64,000 bases of DNA. It comes from Akebia trifoliata (Eukaryota > Streptophyta > Magnoliopsida > Ranunculales > Lardizabalaceae). The position numbers and the translations under genes were made by a program. The stretch covers positions 32,244,721 to 32,308,720 of the forward strand of contig CM030708.1 of assembly GCA_017979445.1 (NCBI GenBank), in the 5' to 3' direction. A model generated the notes under the pieces. It was not told the origin of the DNA. It ran no database searches and saw nothing but the letters and a program-made list of their open reading frames with translations. This document shows, piece after piece, positions 27,901 to 36,609 of this stretch (the first letter of the stretch is position 1; the number at the start of each line of letters is the position of its first letter).

Positions 27901-28272
27901 TTCGTCTTATTAGATGCCTATTATTGTAATATATATATGAATATTTGTCAAATGTGACATTCTTTGATGTTATCTTATTCTTCAGATGATGTTAAGCAAT
28001 TAGCAGAAGAGGTGCGTGCACACATTCAAAAAATATTGGGTACTGAGAAATTCGTGAAGATGTATACTGAAATCAGGAAGAATCTCAAGGCGAAGAGAGA
28101 CAAGAGAAAGCAAGAAGAGAAGGTCATGGCCGTTGTCAATCCAATGCGAAATGCAAAGAGAAAGCTAAGGGTCTCACAGAAAAATCGGGCGAACAAGAAG
28201 AGGAAGATAATGACATTGAAGATGGGGAGGTGGAATGGTTCTAGAAGTTACCCTAGTAAGAAGCATCTCTAA
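9793..28272 (+). CDS. UTP20: UTP20 (DRIM) small-subunit processome component, 31 exons
   Basis: Exons: 9793-9861, 9952-10074, 10177-10334, 11277-11321, 12175-12253, 12362-12435, 13447-13553, 14545-14727, 15357-15560, 16021-16249, 16345-16419, 16511-16857, 18120-18312, 18622-18865, 18949-19288, 19936-20116, 20238-20378, 20661-20922, 21007-21456, 21801-22267, 22848-22984, 23072-23253, 23367-23735, 23822-23947, 24033-24098, 24184-26012, 26093-26372, 26580-26810, 27096-27623, 27730-27862, 27986-28272. The sum is 8,139 nt, i.e. 2,712 aa, the usual UTP20 size, and every junction keeps phase. UTP20 is a giant nucleolar HEAT-repeat scaffold of the 90S/SSU processome needed for 18S rRNA maturation. 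Seen here: a basic N-terminus (MVKPSKSKALKPLNK), long leucine-rich helical repeats throughout, a DRIM-type central region around residues 1020-1620, a large exon for residues 1618-2227, and a very basic C-terminal tail with RANKKRKIMTLKMGRW, which is typical of the family. The start is the first ATG of exon 1 in a GC-richer leader. Intron 8 uses a GC donor. No frame break was found. Confidence 0.95.
9871..9880 (+). promoter_or_regulatory. Telo-box (AAAACCCTAA) at the start of UTP20 intron 1
   Basis: The motif AAAACCCTAA lies 10 nt into intron 1. Telo-boxes commonly mark plant ribosome-biogenesis genes, usually in the promoter, 5' UTR or first intron. That it acts here is inference. Confidence 0.5.
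11738..11885. mobile_element. Hairpin MITE in UTP20 intron 4
   Basis: An imperfect palindrome: TACGTGGTCTGTACGCGGCT on the left and GCATACTGCCTATGT on the right, with the central mirrored part GTAGATCTTTTTCTTCGGG / GAAAAAGATCTATGG. Diverged relatives sharing 'GGCATAGA' and 'GGGATACAC' blocks occur at 30776-30945 and 34163-34313. It lies wholly within an intron. Confidence 0.55.
12879..12966. repeat. Microsatellites (CT)n and (TA)n in UTP20 intron 6
   Basis: About 13 CT units (12879-12904), then about 18 TA units (12930-12966). Confidence 0.9.
13420..13445. repeat. (CT)n microsatellite forming the acceptor tract of UTP20 intron 6
   Basis: About 12 to 13 CT units run directly into the CAG acceptor before exon 7 (13447). 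The microsatellite is therefore the polypyrimidine tract of this splice site. Confidence 0.85.
17427..17549. mobile_element. Short MITE of the CTATTGCCACACC family in UTP20 intron 12
   Basis: Inverted ends AGAGCTTCTATTAACACACC and GTGCCAATAGAATCTCTCT enclose about 120 bp. An inner mirrored pair (ACGCACCAAT / ATTGGTGTGTT) repeats the family plan. Diverged, with no clear target duplication left. Confidence 0.6.
20478..20588. mobile_element. Palindromic MITE (TGACCTCAAG family) in UTP20 intron 17
   Basis: Left arm GTGACCTCAGGCTGGAAGCT, right arm ending AGCTTGAGGTCACT; the interior also mirrors (CTCATATCACACTTCTT / AAGAAGTGCAATATGAG). Relatives lie at 47452-47604 and 61116-61268. Confidence 0.65.
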
Positions 28273-29790
28273 GATTTTAAAAGAAGAGTGTATAGTCCGG
28301 CTTATTTTTTTTTTTATTTTTTTCCATATTGGCTGCTTTGGGTTTTATATTTATGGCCCAGTTTTGATTACATTTAGCATTTCTTTTTTTTATTGGATCT
28401 CTTTATGGACTGATGGTGGGCCTGTTTTGGCACTATAGGTAGTGGGCCCATATGGTGCCACATATATTTGTTAAAAAGCTAAGATTATCAGCCTTTTTGT
28501 TTAGAAAAGTTAGAATATGCTTTAGGGTTTTAATATTGGTATATAATAATTGTCAAAATTTTGGTGAATATTTGACATATCCCCCGATTGTGTATTCAAA
28601 CTGATGACATATCCCTTCACCTTAGTCTATTCTTAGAGAAATGTTAATGTTCTCATATTTAACCTCTTAACTAAGGTACTAAAATTTGATTCGATATCTA
28701 TTTCGATCATCTTGGGAATGTGGAAATCAATACAATTTTAAGGAAATTATAAAAGTGTTGGAAGTTATCATTGAAAATGTAAAAAATGATAAAACATACA
28801 TGAAAAAATACTCACAGGTCATCAAATTATAAACATTCTTGAACTCATCTTTTAGAGAGTCGTTTACGGAATGTTGATTGAACGTAGTAACTATACTACC
28901 ACGTTTGTTTTTTCAGTGGTCGTCCAAACCGGAGCCCTCCTCCTTTCTTTTATTTATGTTGGAACTGTTGAATTCATTAGACATTAGATACGGATTCTTA
29001 TATCAAAAAAGTGTGTCTCCTATTTGATTTCTTGTCTATCTTTTCTCTATCGAAGTACCTGTATTTGGGCAAATCAGAGATGATTCTATCATTGATGTAT
29101 CCGCAATTCAATATGGATGTATTTATACCACATATATATATATATGCCTCTCTTCCTCTCATTTTTCCGCTCGATTTGGAATACTCGAACCGTTGATGAG
29201 AATGATTATTAGTAATGTATTGACATTGGCATGAGTCTAAGAGTCCTAACACCTAAAACAATTATTTGCTTCTTGTAAATAAAAAGAACGATATCACAAT
29301 CGCATTATTATAATTCATAAAATATACTTTCTCACACTTATCATATATGATAATTTAAAAAAAAAAAATCTTTTATACATATATGTATAAGTTACTAATA
29401 TAACTAACTAATTAGATCCTTCAATGATTGTATTTATATACTTATATGAATAATTTAATTAAAATTTACTATTCATTAAAATCTTACATTTTTTATACTT
29501 ATCATTTGATTATTTCCATCGAAATTCACTATTCATTAATGAATAAAGATTTTCATCAAAATATATATATATATATATATATATAAACCTTCAGTTAAAT
29601 TTCGAAATTTAATACTATGCTCTTAACTAGAAAGCCTTGATTTTTCTTCCGAATATTCTTATTTATTTTTCATGATAAAAGCTAAGGCTCTTATTCCTTA
29701 TTTAAGTACAAAACGCTCTCTCTTCCATTACAACATCACTCCTTAGTCCTTACTAACTACTACTCGTACCGTAGTATTTCACTTGTTTAA
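28273..29790. other. Intergenic DNA between UTP20 and the vicilin gene
   Basis: Very AT-rich, with a (TA)n run at about 29560-29585. The 3' ends of both UTP20 and the vicilin gene fall here, so the two genes are convergent. No further gene seen. Confidence 0.6.
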
Positions 29791-32700
29791 TTAGAAACCA
29801 TTAAAGCCCAAAATAGAGGCAAGGCGGGCTTGGCGTCCTCCTTGCTGGCGTAGGGAAGGCCCAGGAAGGAAGTGGGCCAAGTCTTGCTTCTCCAAAAGCT
29901 GGTCTACCTCTTTAGCTGGGGTGCTAAATGACAGTTGTTTTGCCGCACGATCTAAATTCTTCATCCAGTTCTGTTTCCCTGGAGAGAAACAATTTCCAAA
30001 AATCAAACCACCCCATTACCCCACCACAATTAATTAATTAATTAATTAATTTAGTATATTTTTAATTTAGAAAACTGATATTGCCACACCAACTTTGTCT
30101 AACGCCACACCAATTCTGCAATTCTTTGGTGATTAATTATTTTACTCAGTCGTGATAATCTGACTTACCCATGTGGTATACGACACCCCTGAACATCTCA
30201 CGTCAGGGGTGTCCATTGCGTATGTCACGTGGGTAAGTCAGATTATCACAATTCTTATTTTACATAAGAATTTGTGTGGCATTAACAAAAGTTGGTGTGG
30301 CAATAGTAATTTTTTTTTTAAATTTTAAAAAAAGTTAATTAATTAATTAATTAAGATGAGATTTTGTTTATTAATTATACCTGCAAGGAAGACTCTCTGG
30401 TTATTCTTGGCGTTGATACCAAATATAACGAGATGCAAATTTTGTTTCTCAGAAGCAACAATAGAGAAGGGATGACCAGCAAGTACCACATTCGCTGTTC
30501 CTCGTCTTAGATTCGCACTCACCCTCTTATAACGTTCTTCTTCACCTCGTTCTTCATGGCTTTGGCTCTCATGACTTTGTCTTGCGAGGTGTGGGCATAT
30601 CAACTCATAACGTCCTTTCCCTTTCGCCACAAATATAATCCTTGTCGAATCTGTATTGTATACTGGTGCAAACATCCCTCCCTGTTTAATTTGTTACATT
30701 TATAGATTAAAAATTTCATTAGTAATTAATAATGTTAAAAGAGTATGTTTTTAACTTTGATTTCTTTATATAGTCTTGATGAATGCAAGTGGTAGTGGTC
30801 TTGGTACGCGGTTGGGTATGCGGCTAACGTGGAGGGCACAAAATCATAGATCGTTTTCATCGGGATACACTAGAAAAGATAAAGATGTGCGATTCTGTGC
30901 CCTTACCACGTCAGCCATGTACTCAACCTTGTGCATTCATCATTATATGCTATATTTTATCCATATAATCAGATACCCATAATGGTTTTAAAACTTGCTT
31001 TTGCATCTCATCTTGACCATGCTAGATACTGAGTCGTCTCGGGTGAGCTTTCTGATACATTTAAGATGACTCGTTAAAAAATGAAAAAAAAAAAAAATGA
31101 ATGTGGGGTTTTAAACCTCGTCCAAAAAATCGACTTGTCCGTCTGTCTCGTCCATACCTGATACTAAGATGACTTGGATGATGCATCTCAGTCTCGGATG
31201 AATTTTGACACCATAACCCATTATCTTAAAAAAAAAAAAAAAAAAAAAAAATCATGCAAAATCACCAACTAATTAATTAATATACCAAAGTCTAAGAAAG
31301 CAAATGGTTAGGATTATAGGCACCCCAATTATTATTAAGGATGTCCCACACCATAGTCAAAGTTTTTATCTTATATGGGTTAAATTTTTTAGAATAGGCT
31401 GATTTTTGGTGAAGATGATCAAAATTTTAACCCATGTAAGGCAAAAAAAAATTGGTATATGATGTTGACGTCCTTACTACTAATTGGGGTGCTTTCAAAA
31501 CTGTCCAAAACAAATATAAAGATAAAGAAGTAATTAAAAGGAAATTAAGGCAAACTATATACCTTGCTAATGTTGGCGTAGGACACAGAGATATCAGAAT
31601 ATTGGAGTTGCTTGAAATCATTTCCATCAACATCATATAATTGCCCATATTCGTTGGAGTATGTGGGCTCTTTGTTAAAGAGGTTATATGGCTTCCTTGA
31701 CTCACCTTGACCTTGACCTTGACCATGAGAGGATGATGAAGCCTGGTCTCTCAGGGCCTTGATCTGCTCTTCGTTGGCCTTTACAACTTCTCCTTCACTA
31801 TGCTTTTTAAACAACCTCTCTGCATCCTTCATTTCTGTCTGAAGTATTTCACATTAAAAACATGTAATAAGCCATCGAGATTATAACTTCAACACTAAAC
31901 ACAATATAGAGAAGTTAAAGAGATATATGGAAGATACATTGAAGGAAGCCTGGATGATATCTTCACTGAAACTCCTATAGAACGACCTTGGATCTTTACC
32001 ACCAGTACCAAAGAAGTCCTTTTAACACACAACAATTATTAATTTAGTCTAAGGAGGTACATATAATAACATAAATAAACGAGGGTGGCAATGTAGAAAA
32101 ATCAACAATGAAAATTAATCTTTAATATTTAATCACCTCGACTTCTGATTGCACAGAGATGGGCTTGAAAAGGGTTACAACTTTGAGTTTCTCCTTATTA
32201 TCATTGCTATAGTAAACCACTGCTCCTGCAGGAACCCTAATGACGTATCCGCGTTCAATAACATACGACTCCCTTTTATTCTGATACACTAAATTGATTG
32301 TTCCACTTCCTGCACTCATCAAACCCAAGAGTCAAACATTTCAACGGTTGTGATTTCTTTTACAACTTAATATAATATATAGAATTATTAACTAACAAAT
32401 AACATACCCTTGCGAACCAACATAAATGCTTCAGCATCACTATGTTTTGGGAGAATGAAAGTGTTAGGGTTTGCTTCCAAGTAAGCCAAGCGATAGTCAT
32501 CGACCAAACGAAGAAGATCTGATTTCTCTGAAAACTTCTGCAAAACCCTAGCAAACCCTTCATTGGTCTTGAATTGATCTCTAAAGCAATCTTCGTCGAA
32601 GAAGAAAGGATTGTTCTCTTCTTCTTGTTGTTGCTCCTCGCTTTCTTCATGATGTGGGTTATTTCCACTTTGTTTCTCACACTGTTCTTGACATTGTTGT

Positions 32701-32966
32701 TGCTCCTCTCCTTGCTCTTTCTGCTGGCATTCTTGTCTGCATTGTTCGTACTGTTGTTGCTCTTTACAGCTTTGCACGCATTGTTTCTGTTCTTTCTGAC
32801 TCAACTCTTGTTGTTGACAGCTTTGCTTGCATTGTTGGTACTTTTGTTGTGGATCTTGTGAGTTTACATATTTTGCTCTAAAGTTAGAGCGAGAAAATGA
32901 GGTTACACACAAGACAGAGATGCATACGAAGATCAGCAACAAAGAGAGCTTTGTTTTGGACGCCAT
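29791..32966 (-). CDS. Vicilin-like 7S seed storage globulin with N-terminal CX3C region
   Basis: Exons on the minus strand: 32966-32408, 32309-32137, 32018-31938, 31838-31563, 30681-30381, 29978-29791. The total is 1,578 nt (525 aa) and all junctions are in phase; six exons is the classic vicilin layout. Residues 1 to about 24 form a hydrophobic signal peptide (MASKTKLSLLLIFVCISVL). Four CX3C pairs follow (CKQSC, CVQSC, CRQEC, CQEQC), spaced like two helical-hairpin units, in a Gln/Glu-rich segment. The first cupin domain begins around NPFFFDEDCF and includes LEANPNTFILPKHSDA and IRVPAGAVVYY. The second cupin begins GGMFAPVYNTDSTRI and the protein ends FNGF. Vicilins are made in the ER, trimerise and are stored in protein vacuoles of seeds. 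In relatives the CX3C region is released as antimicrobial peptides; that processing is not provable here. Upstream RY and G-box motifs support seed expression. Intron 4 is long and carries repeats. Confidence 0.93.
30028..30051. repeat. (TTAA)n microsatellite in the last vicilin intron
   Basis: About six TTAA/AATT units between exons 5 and 6; a matching run at about 30335-30353 flanks the other side of a nested MITE. Confidence 0.8.
30078..30307. mobile_element. Two nested palindromic MITEs in vicilin intron 5
   Basis: Outer element: ends ATTGCCACACCAACTTTGT and AAGTTGGTGTGGCAAT, family CTATTGCCACACC. Inside it lies a second palindrome (about 30145-30255) with arms GTGATAATCTGACTTACCCA and GGGTAAGTCAGATTATCAC. 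The inner one is flanked by TTATTTTAC on both sides, a 9-bp target duplication as expected of Mutator-like elements. Confidence 0.75.
30776..30945. mobile_element. Palindromic MITE in vicilin intron 4
   Basis: Ends TGATGAATGCAA and GTGCATTCATCA with a mirrored interior (GAGGGCACAAAATCATAGATC / GATTCTGTGCCC). The same family is at 34163-34313 and, diverged, 11738-11885. Confidence 0.6.
30982..31220. repeat. Dispersed 'ATGGTTTTAAA...CTCGTCTCGG' repeat
   Basis: Carries the blocks TGGTTTTAAAAC, GATACTGAGTCGTCTCGG and ATGATGCATCTCAGTCTCGG and ends near GACACCATAACC. The same blocks occur at 44259-44732, 54343-54510 and 55298-55529, with terminal ATGGTTTTTAAA / TTTAAAAACCAT in the better copies. 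Confidence 0.55.
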
Positions 32967-33035
32967 TGTTGTTGTTGGATAGAAAGCTTTGGATTAGGGT
33001 TTGTTGATGGAGATGAGAGTGAAGAGAAGCCTTGA

Positions 33036-33042
33036 ATTTATA
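33036..33042 (-). promoter_or_regulatory. Probable TATA box of the vicilin gene
   Basis: On the minus strand the sequence reads CTATAAATTC, about 70-75 nt upstream of the ATG, a suitable distance for a short leader. Confidence 0.6.
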
Positions 33043-33087
33043 GAGTGGAAGGTTGGTACGAATGTTAACATCTGGTGAGTAAGCTCT

Positions 33088-33166
33088 CATGCAGGTTGAC
33101 ACGAATGTATCTTACGTGTGGGATCTATTCGGACGCGTCGCCGCATCACGACGTACGGTTCACGTG
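33088..33166 (-). promoter_or_regulatory. Seed-type RY (CATGCA) and ABRE/G-box (CACGTG) cluster
   Basis: CATGCA at 33088-33093 (the RY core bound by B3 factors such as ABI3/FUS3), an ACGTGTG at 33114-33120 and a palindromic CACGTG at 33161-33166 lie 120-200 nt upstream of the vicilin start. This combination is established in storage-protein promoters; activity here is inferred from position. Confidence 0.6.
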
Positions 33167-34162
33167 TTACGTATAGGAGCGGTTGGAATTGGAACTACTA
33201 CAGGACAAAAATAAAAGCGAGGGGCGACAGCACTTTAACATTTAATAAAACCTAAAAGTATGATTCCACCGAGTGATTTAAACTCGAATCGAGACGATTT
33301 AACTCGATGAGTCAATACAAATATTAAACTCACAATTACGATCAAATGGAGAAAGAATTTCTACTACCCACAATTATGATCATTGGGTCATTTAAAAATC
33401 AATTACCACTCAAATCCTCTAGTTTTCGGAGTATACACTACATTAAAATTGGAAAATTTGATGTCGAAAATTTAAATGTTCCCTGATTCAACGGCTTAGA
33501 ACTGTCGAATTTCTCCGATCCTCCATTAATTTGATAGTTTTGGTCCTTTGAAATTTTTTTTTTTTGACACCGTGACCCATCAAAATTATCTTTTTTCATG
33601 CTGTGAAATATCATATTAACAATTCAAAATCACGTTTAAAGGTTTTGAAAACGAACAATCATTAAACTCTTAAATTTAAATGATGTGGATTTAGTATTTT
33701 TTAGACTTGGTGATCTTGTAACAATCCAAAACTGTCTGGGAAACAACAAGTAAAACAAAAAAGTAACACAGACGATTGGCTCCGATTCTAACTACAAACA
33801 CGCCTTATTTATTTTAAATTTGAAAAATATCATCCTCAAACTAGGTTTAAGACTCCATCAAACAAATGATTTAGATGAAAGAAGAGTGGATTTAGAAGAA
33901 AATGGATCTCTAATAAACTAGTACTAATCCCTTGGAAAATTAAATTGTTTTCCCTCCTTGCTAGAGTCTATTAAAGCTATTGTGAGTCGTAAGTCATTGG
34001 ACTTATTATGCATCATAAGAAATTATAAAGAATACATCAAACAAATGGATGAGATGAAAAGGTGAGTAGAATGTGAAATATCTACTCTGAGTTGTTCATT
34101 TAAATCATTATTTTTTCATAGTTATCAATATTGTTGAGCATGACTCAATTTATGAAGAATAA

Positions 34163-34313
34163 CAATGAATGCATGCAGTCTTGGTATGAGGATGACATGG
34201 GAAGGGCATAGAGCCACACATCTTTTTCCCGTGTATCTTGATGAAGACGACCTATGTTCTGTGCCCTTGCCATGTCAGCTGCGTTGCCAATTGTGTACCA
34301 AGGTCCCGTGCAT
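34163..34313. mobile_element. Palindromic MITE between the vicilin genes
   Basis: Left end ATGAATGCATGCAGTCTTGG, right end TACCAAGGTCCCGTGCATTCAT; interior GGGAAGGGCATAGAGC mirrors GTTCTGTGCCCTTGCC. Same family as 30776-30945. Confidence 0.65.
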
Positions 34314-34695
34314 TCATCACGACTCATTTATGATTGGATTGTGTAAAATGTTGTCCACAAGTCACCCATAAAGAGATTACAAATAGACGGTAAATATAGT
34401 TTGGTTCAGTACTAAATGAAATACATATAGTCAAAAGTCTTAAAGAGACTTTAATGGGATGGGGATCCCTTAAACGGGGTAACAGATAGATGAATTAGGC
34501 CAATCCATCCCAAAACTTGAGAGATAATTCATTTATACATTAATCTATTCTTATATAAGAATTAAATAATTGAATAATAATAATAATATGTAAGAAAACT
34601 ATGAAAAATATATAACAAAATAAAAAATCCCATTAAAGGATTATTCATTATAACCGATAAAAAACAAAGAAAAAAAAGATGATAAGTTATATAAA

Positions 34696-34817
34696 GAGAG
34701 CTGCTATTGTCACACAAAATGTTACTAATGCCACACCAATTCCTATGTATATCACCGAAAGAATTGCACACAGTTGGCGTGGCGTTAGTAAAAGTTGGTG
34801 TGGCAATAGTAACTCTA
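34696..34817. mobile_element. 122-bp MITE with perfect 8-bp target duplication
   Basis: Ends GAGAGCTGCTATTGTCACAC and GTTGGTGTGGCAATAGTAAC, inner inverted blocks ATGCCACACCAA / GGCGTGGCGTTAGT. Flanked by TATATAAA on both sides (34688-34695, 34818-34825). The 8-bp duplication points to hAT-type mobilisation. Confidence 0.85.
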
Positions 34818-34897
34818 TATATAAATTGATCATCAGTACCCATGCACTTTTATTTATTTATTACCCTATTAAAAAACAAAAGAGGTGGGTGGGTGAG

Positions 34898-35125
34898 TGA
34901 TAATCTGACTTCCCCACCTAACAAACTCAATCGACTACTTGACGTGACAAGTTTGGGAACCGTAGATCTGCGCTCCTTGGGATACACGGTTCCCTCAAGA
35001 TACACTTTTTATGGGAAAGTGCAGCCATGTATCCCGAGGAGTGTAGATCTACAGTTCCCTAACTTGGCACATCAGGGTAATCAATTGAGTTTGCCACGTG
35101 GTATAGTCAGATTATCACGATTCAA
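34898..35125. mobile_element. Long palindromic MITE (GTGATAATCTGAC family)
   Basis: Ends GTGATAATCTGACTTCCCC and GGTATAGTCAGATTATCACG; the interior mirrors around GTAGATCTGCGCTCCTTGG / CCGAGGAGTGTAGATCTAC. It shares its ends with the inner MITE at 30145-30255. Confidence 0.7.
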
Positions 35126-35394
35126 TAGTAATTATTCCTGTGTTTGCACAAACAACCCCTATTCCTGTAAACATAAGAGAAATGTTTGTATTTATTGCAT
35201 ATCCATCATCTCTTAAATATAAAAGAAGGTTATCACACTTATTTTCCCACAATTTGATAGCTACTTCTCCAAAATGTGAATGTATCAACATTTTAATGCC
35301 CAGCGCTTTAGTTCCTAAGAGAGCTTACGCAGTTGTGCCAGGCTTGTGATGCCCAGGCCATTACATACCAATAAAATTTATATGGTGCATCTCA

Positions 35395-35472
35395 CTCGAA
35401 GTGACCTTTGCCACGTACTACAAACGCAATCTTAATTGCTCTCGCATTGTAGTACGGACCAATCATCGCACC
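35395..35472 (-). pseudogene. Vicilin second-cupin exon fragment
   Basis: After an acceptor-like TTGATACAG, the minus strand reads GAMIGPYYNARAIKIAF then VVRGKGHFE and a stop. This aligns with the start of exon 5 of the intact vicilin (GGMFAPVYNTDSTRIIF then VAKGKGRYE). Nothing else of the gene is recognisable nearby, so it is a scrap of a third, more diverged vicilin-like gene on the same strand as the intact one. Confidence 0.65.
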
Positions 35473-35519
35473 CTGTATCAACCAACACCACACTGCCCAT
35501 AATGCCCTTGGTATGTTTG

Positions 35520-36157
35520 ATTGCACATGGAAAATAGGGTGTAAAATCAATTTCCATGGAAAATGACATTTTTCAAGTGTTTGATTGCACATGGAAATGG
35601 AAATTCATTTTCCACCCCATTCAAAAAGTCCACTAAATCATGGATTTCACTTTCCCACCCATATGGGTGGGAAAATGAAATCCACCAATATTTTCCATCC
35701 TCAATTCTTCACCACCACCACCATTACACTAACCTCGCCGTCGTTACCATCGCTGTCGTTGTCGGCTCCGTCTCCGACCACCTTCTCTCTCTCTCTTCTT
35801 CTTTTTCTTCTTCTCTTTCTTCATCCCTCACCTCTTCCGCTACCACCACCACCACGTTCTCCACCCATCTTCCTCACTTACCTCCGTCGCCATCGCCATC
35901 GTCGCCGCCGTCATCTTCGTCGCCACCATCACCACATCCTCCCCCCTCCCTCTTCCTCGTCATCTTCTTCTTCCTCTCCCCCTCCTCTCATCTTCTTCCT
36001 CCTTCTCCTCTTCTTTTTTCTCATAATTTTTCATGATTTTATTCAAGTGAAATCAAACAATGGAATTTGATTTTCCAACCCTACCTATTTTCCACAACTA
36101 ATTTTTCATGGATTTCAAATTCCATAGAAAGTGACTTTCCATGCAATCAAACATACC
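35520..36157. mobile_element. Harbinger-like non-autonomous element, 638 bp
   Basis: Terminal inverted repeats GGTATGTTTGATTGCACATGG and GACTTTCCATGCAATCAAAC...ATACC, flanked by a 3-bp CTT duplication (35517-35519, 36158-36160). The GGTATGTTTG end and a 3-bp duplication fit PIF/Harbinger. The subterminal GGAAA/TTTCC blocks repeat several times. The interior is a pyrimidine-rich (TCC/CAC)n stretch that creates long but low-complexity Pro/Ser open frames, not genes. Confidence 0.7.
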
Positions 36158-36609
36158 CTTATGTTTTGTGAACTATAGAACAAGTGAAGGGGAGGGGAGG
36201 GGACCAAGTGTTAGGATCTTCTCAATAATTTTCAACCCATCAAATTTGGGTTGGGCTAGGGCCTAATAGAGCCTGTCCAGCCCAGTCCGCTTCTATATCA
36301 TACAAAAATATTGAATTGCATTAATATTATTTTAATAAAAGTAAAATAAATTATATATATTATAATTTAACACTCATTATAATAATTATGGGTTAGTAAT
36401 ACATTAATTTCTAATTCAATTGGATAATCTTTAAATACACAAAATTTATTTCAAAAGTACATTTTTTTCCTTAAAAGTATTAAATTTTATTCATTTTAGT
36501 TGACCTAAACCCGGCCCAAGTCAAGCCTGAGCCTCTTAGGGCCAGACTTGGTCTTAGTAGACTTTGACCCGATAAGGGTATTGGTAGAGCCCTTTTCTCT
36601 GCAACAACA
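36158..36609. other. Replaced upstream region of the vicilin pseudogene
   Basis: Only about 16 bp before the ATG match the intact vicilin leader (CAACAACAATGG). Further upstream is AT-rich repeat-like sequence framed by GGGCTAGGGCCTAATAGAG and CTTAGGGCCAGACTTGG. The RY/G-box promoter of the intact gene is not seen here. Confidence 0.5.

Larger units (their letters stand above)
32967..35391. other. Intergenic DNA upstream of the vicilin gene
   Basis: Besides the promoter motifs it holds three delimitable MITEs (34163-34313, 34696-34817, about 34898-35125). No gene seen. Confidence 0.55.

Noticed and set aside
32574..32881. Leu/Val-rich plus-strand open frames resembling a membrane protein
   Set aside because: They are the antisense of the Gln/Glu-rich CX3C region of vicilin, which always reads as Leu-rich on the other strand.
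35563..36070. Two long overlapping open frames (157 and 161 codons) rich in Pro, Ser, His
   Set aside because: They are two frames of one simple TCC/ACC-rich stretch inside a transposon with inverted ends. Composition is low-complexity and no domain is present.
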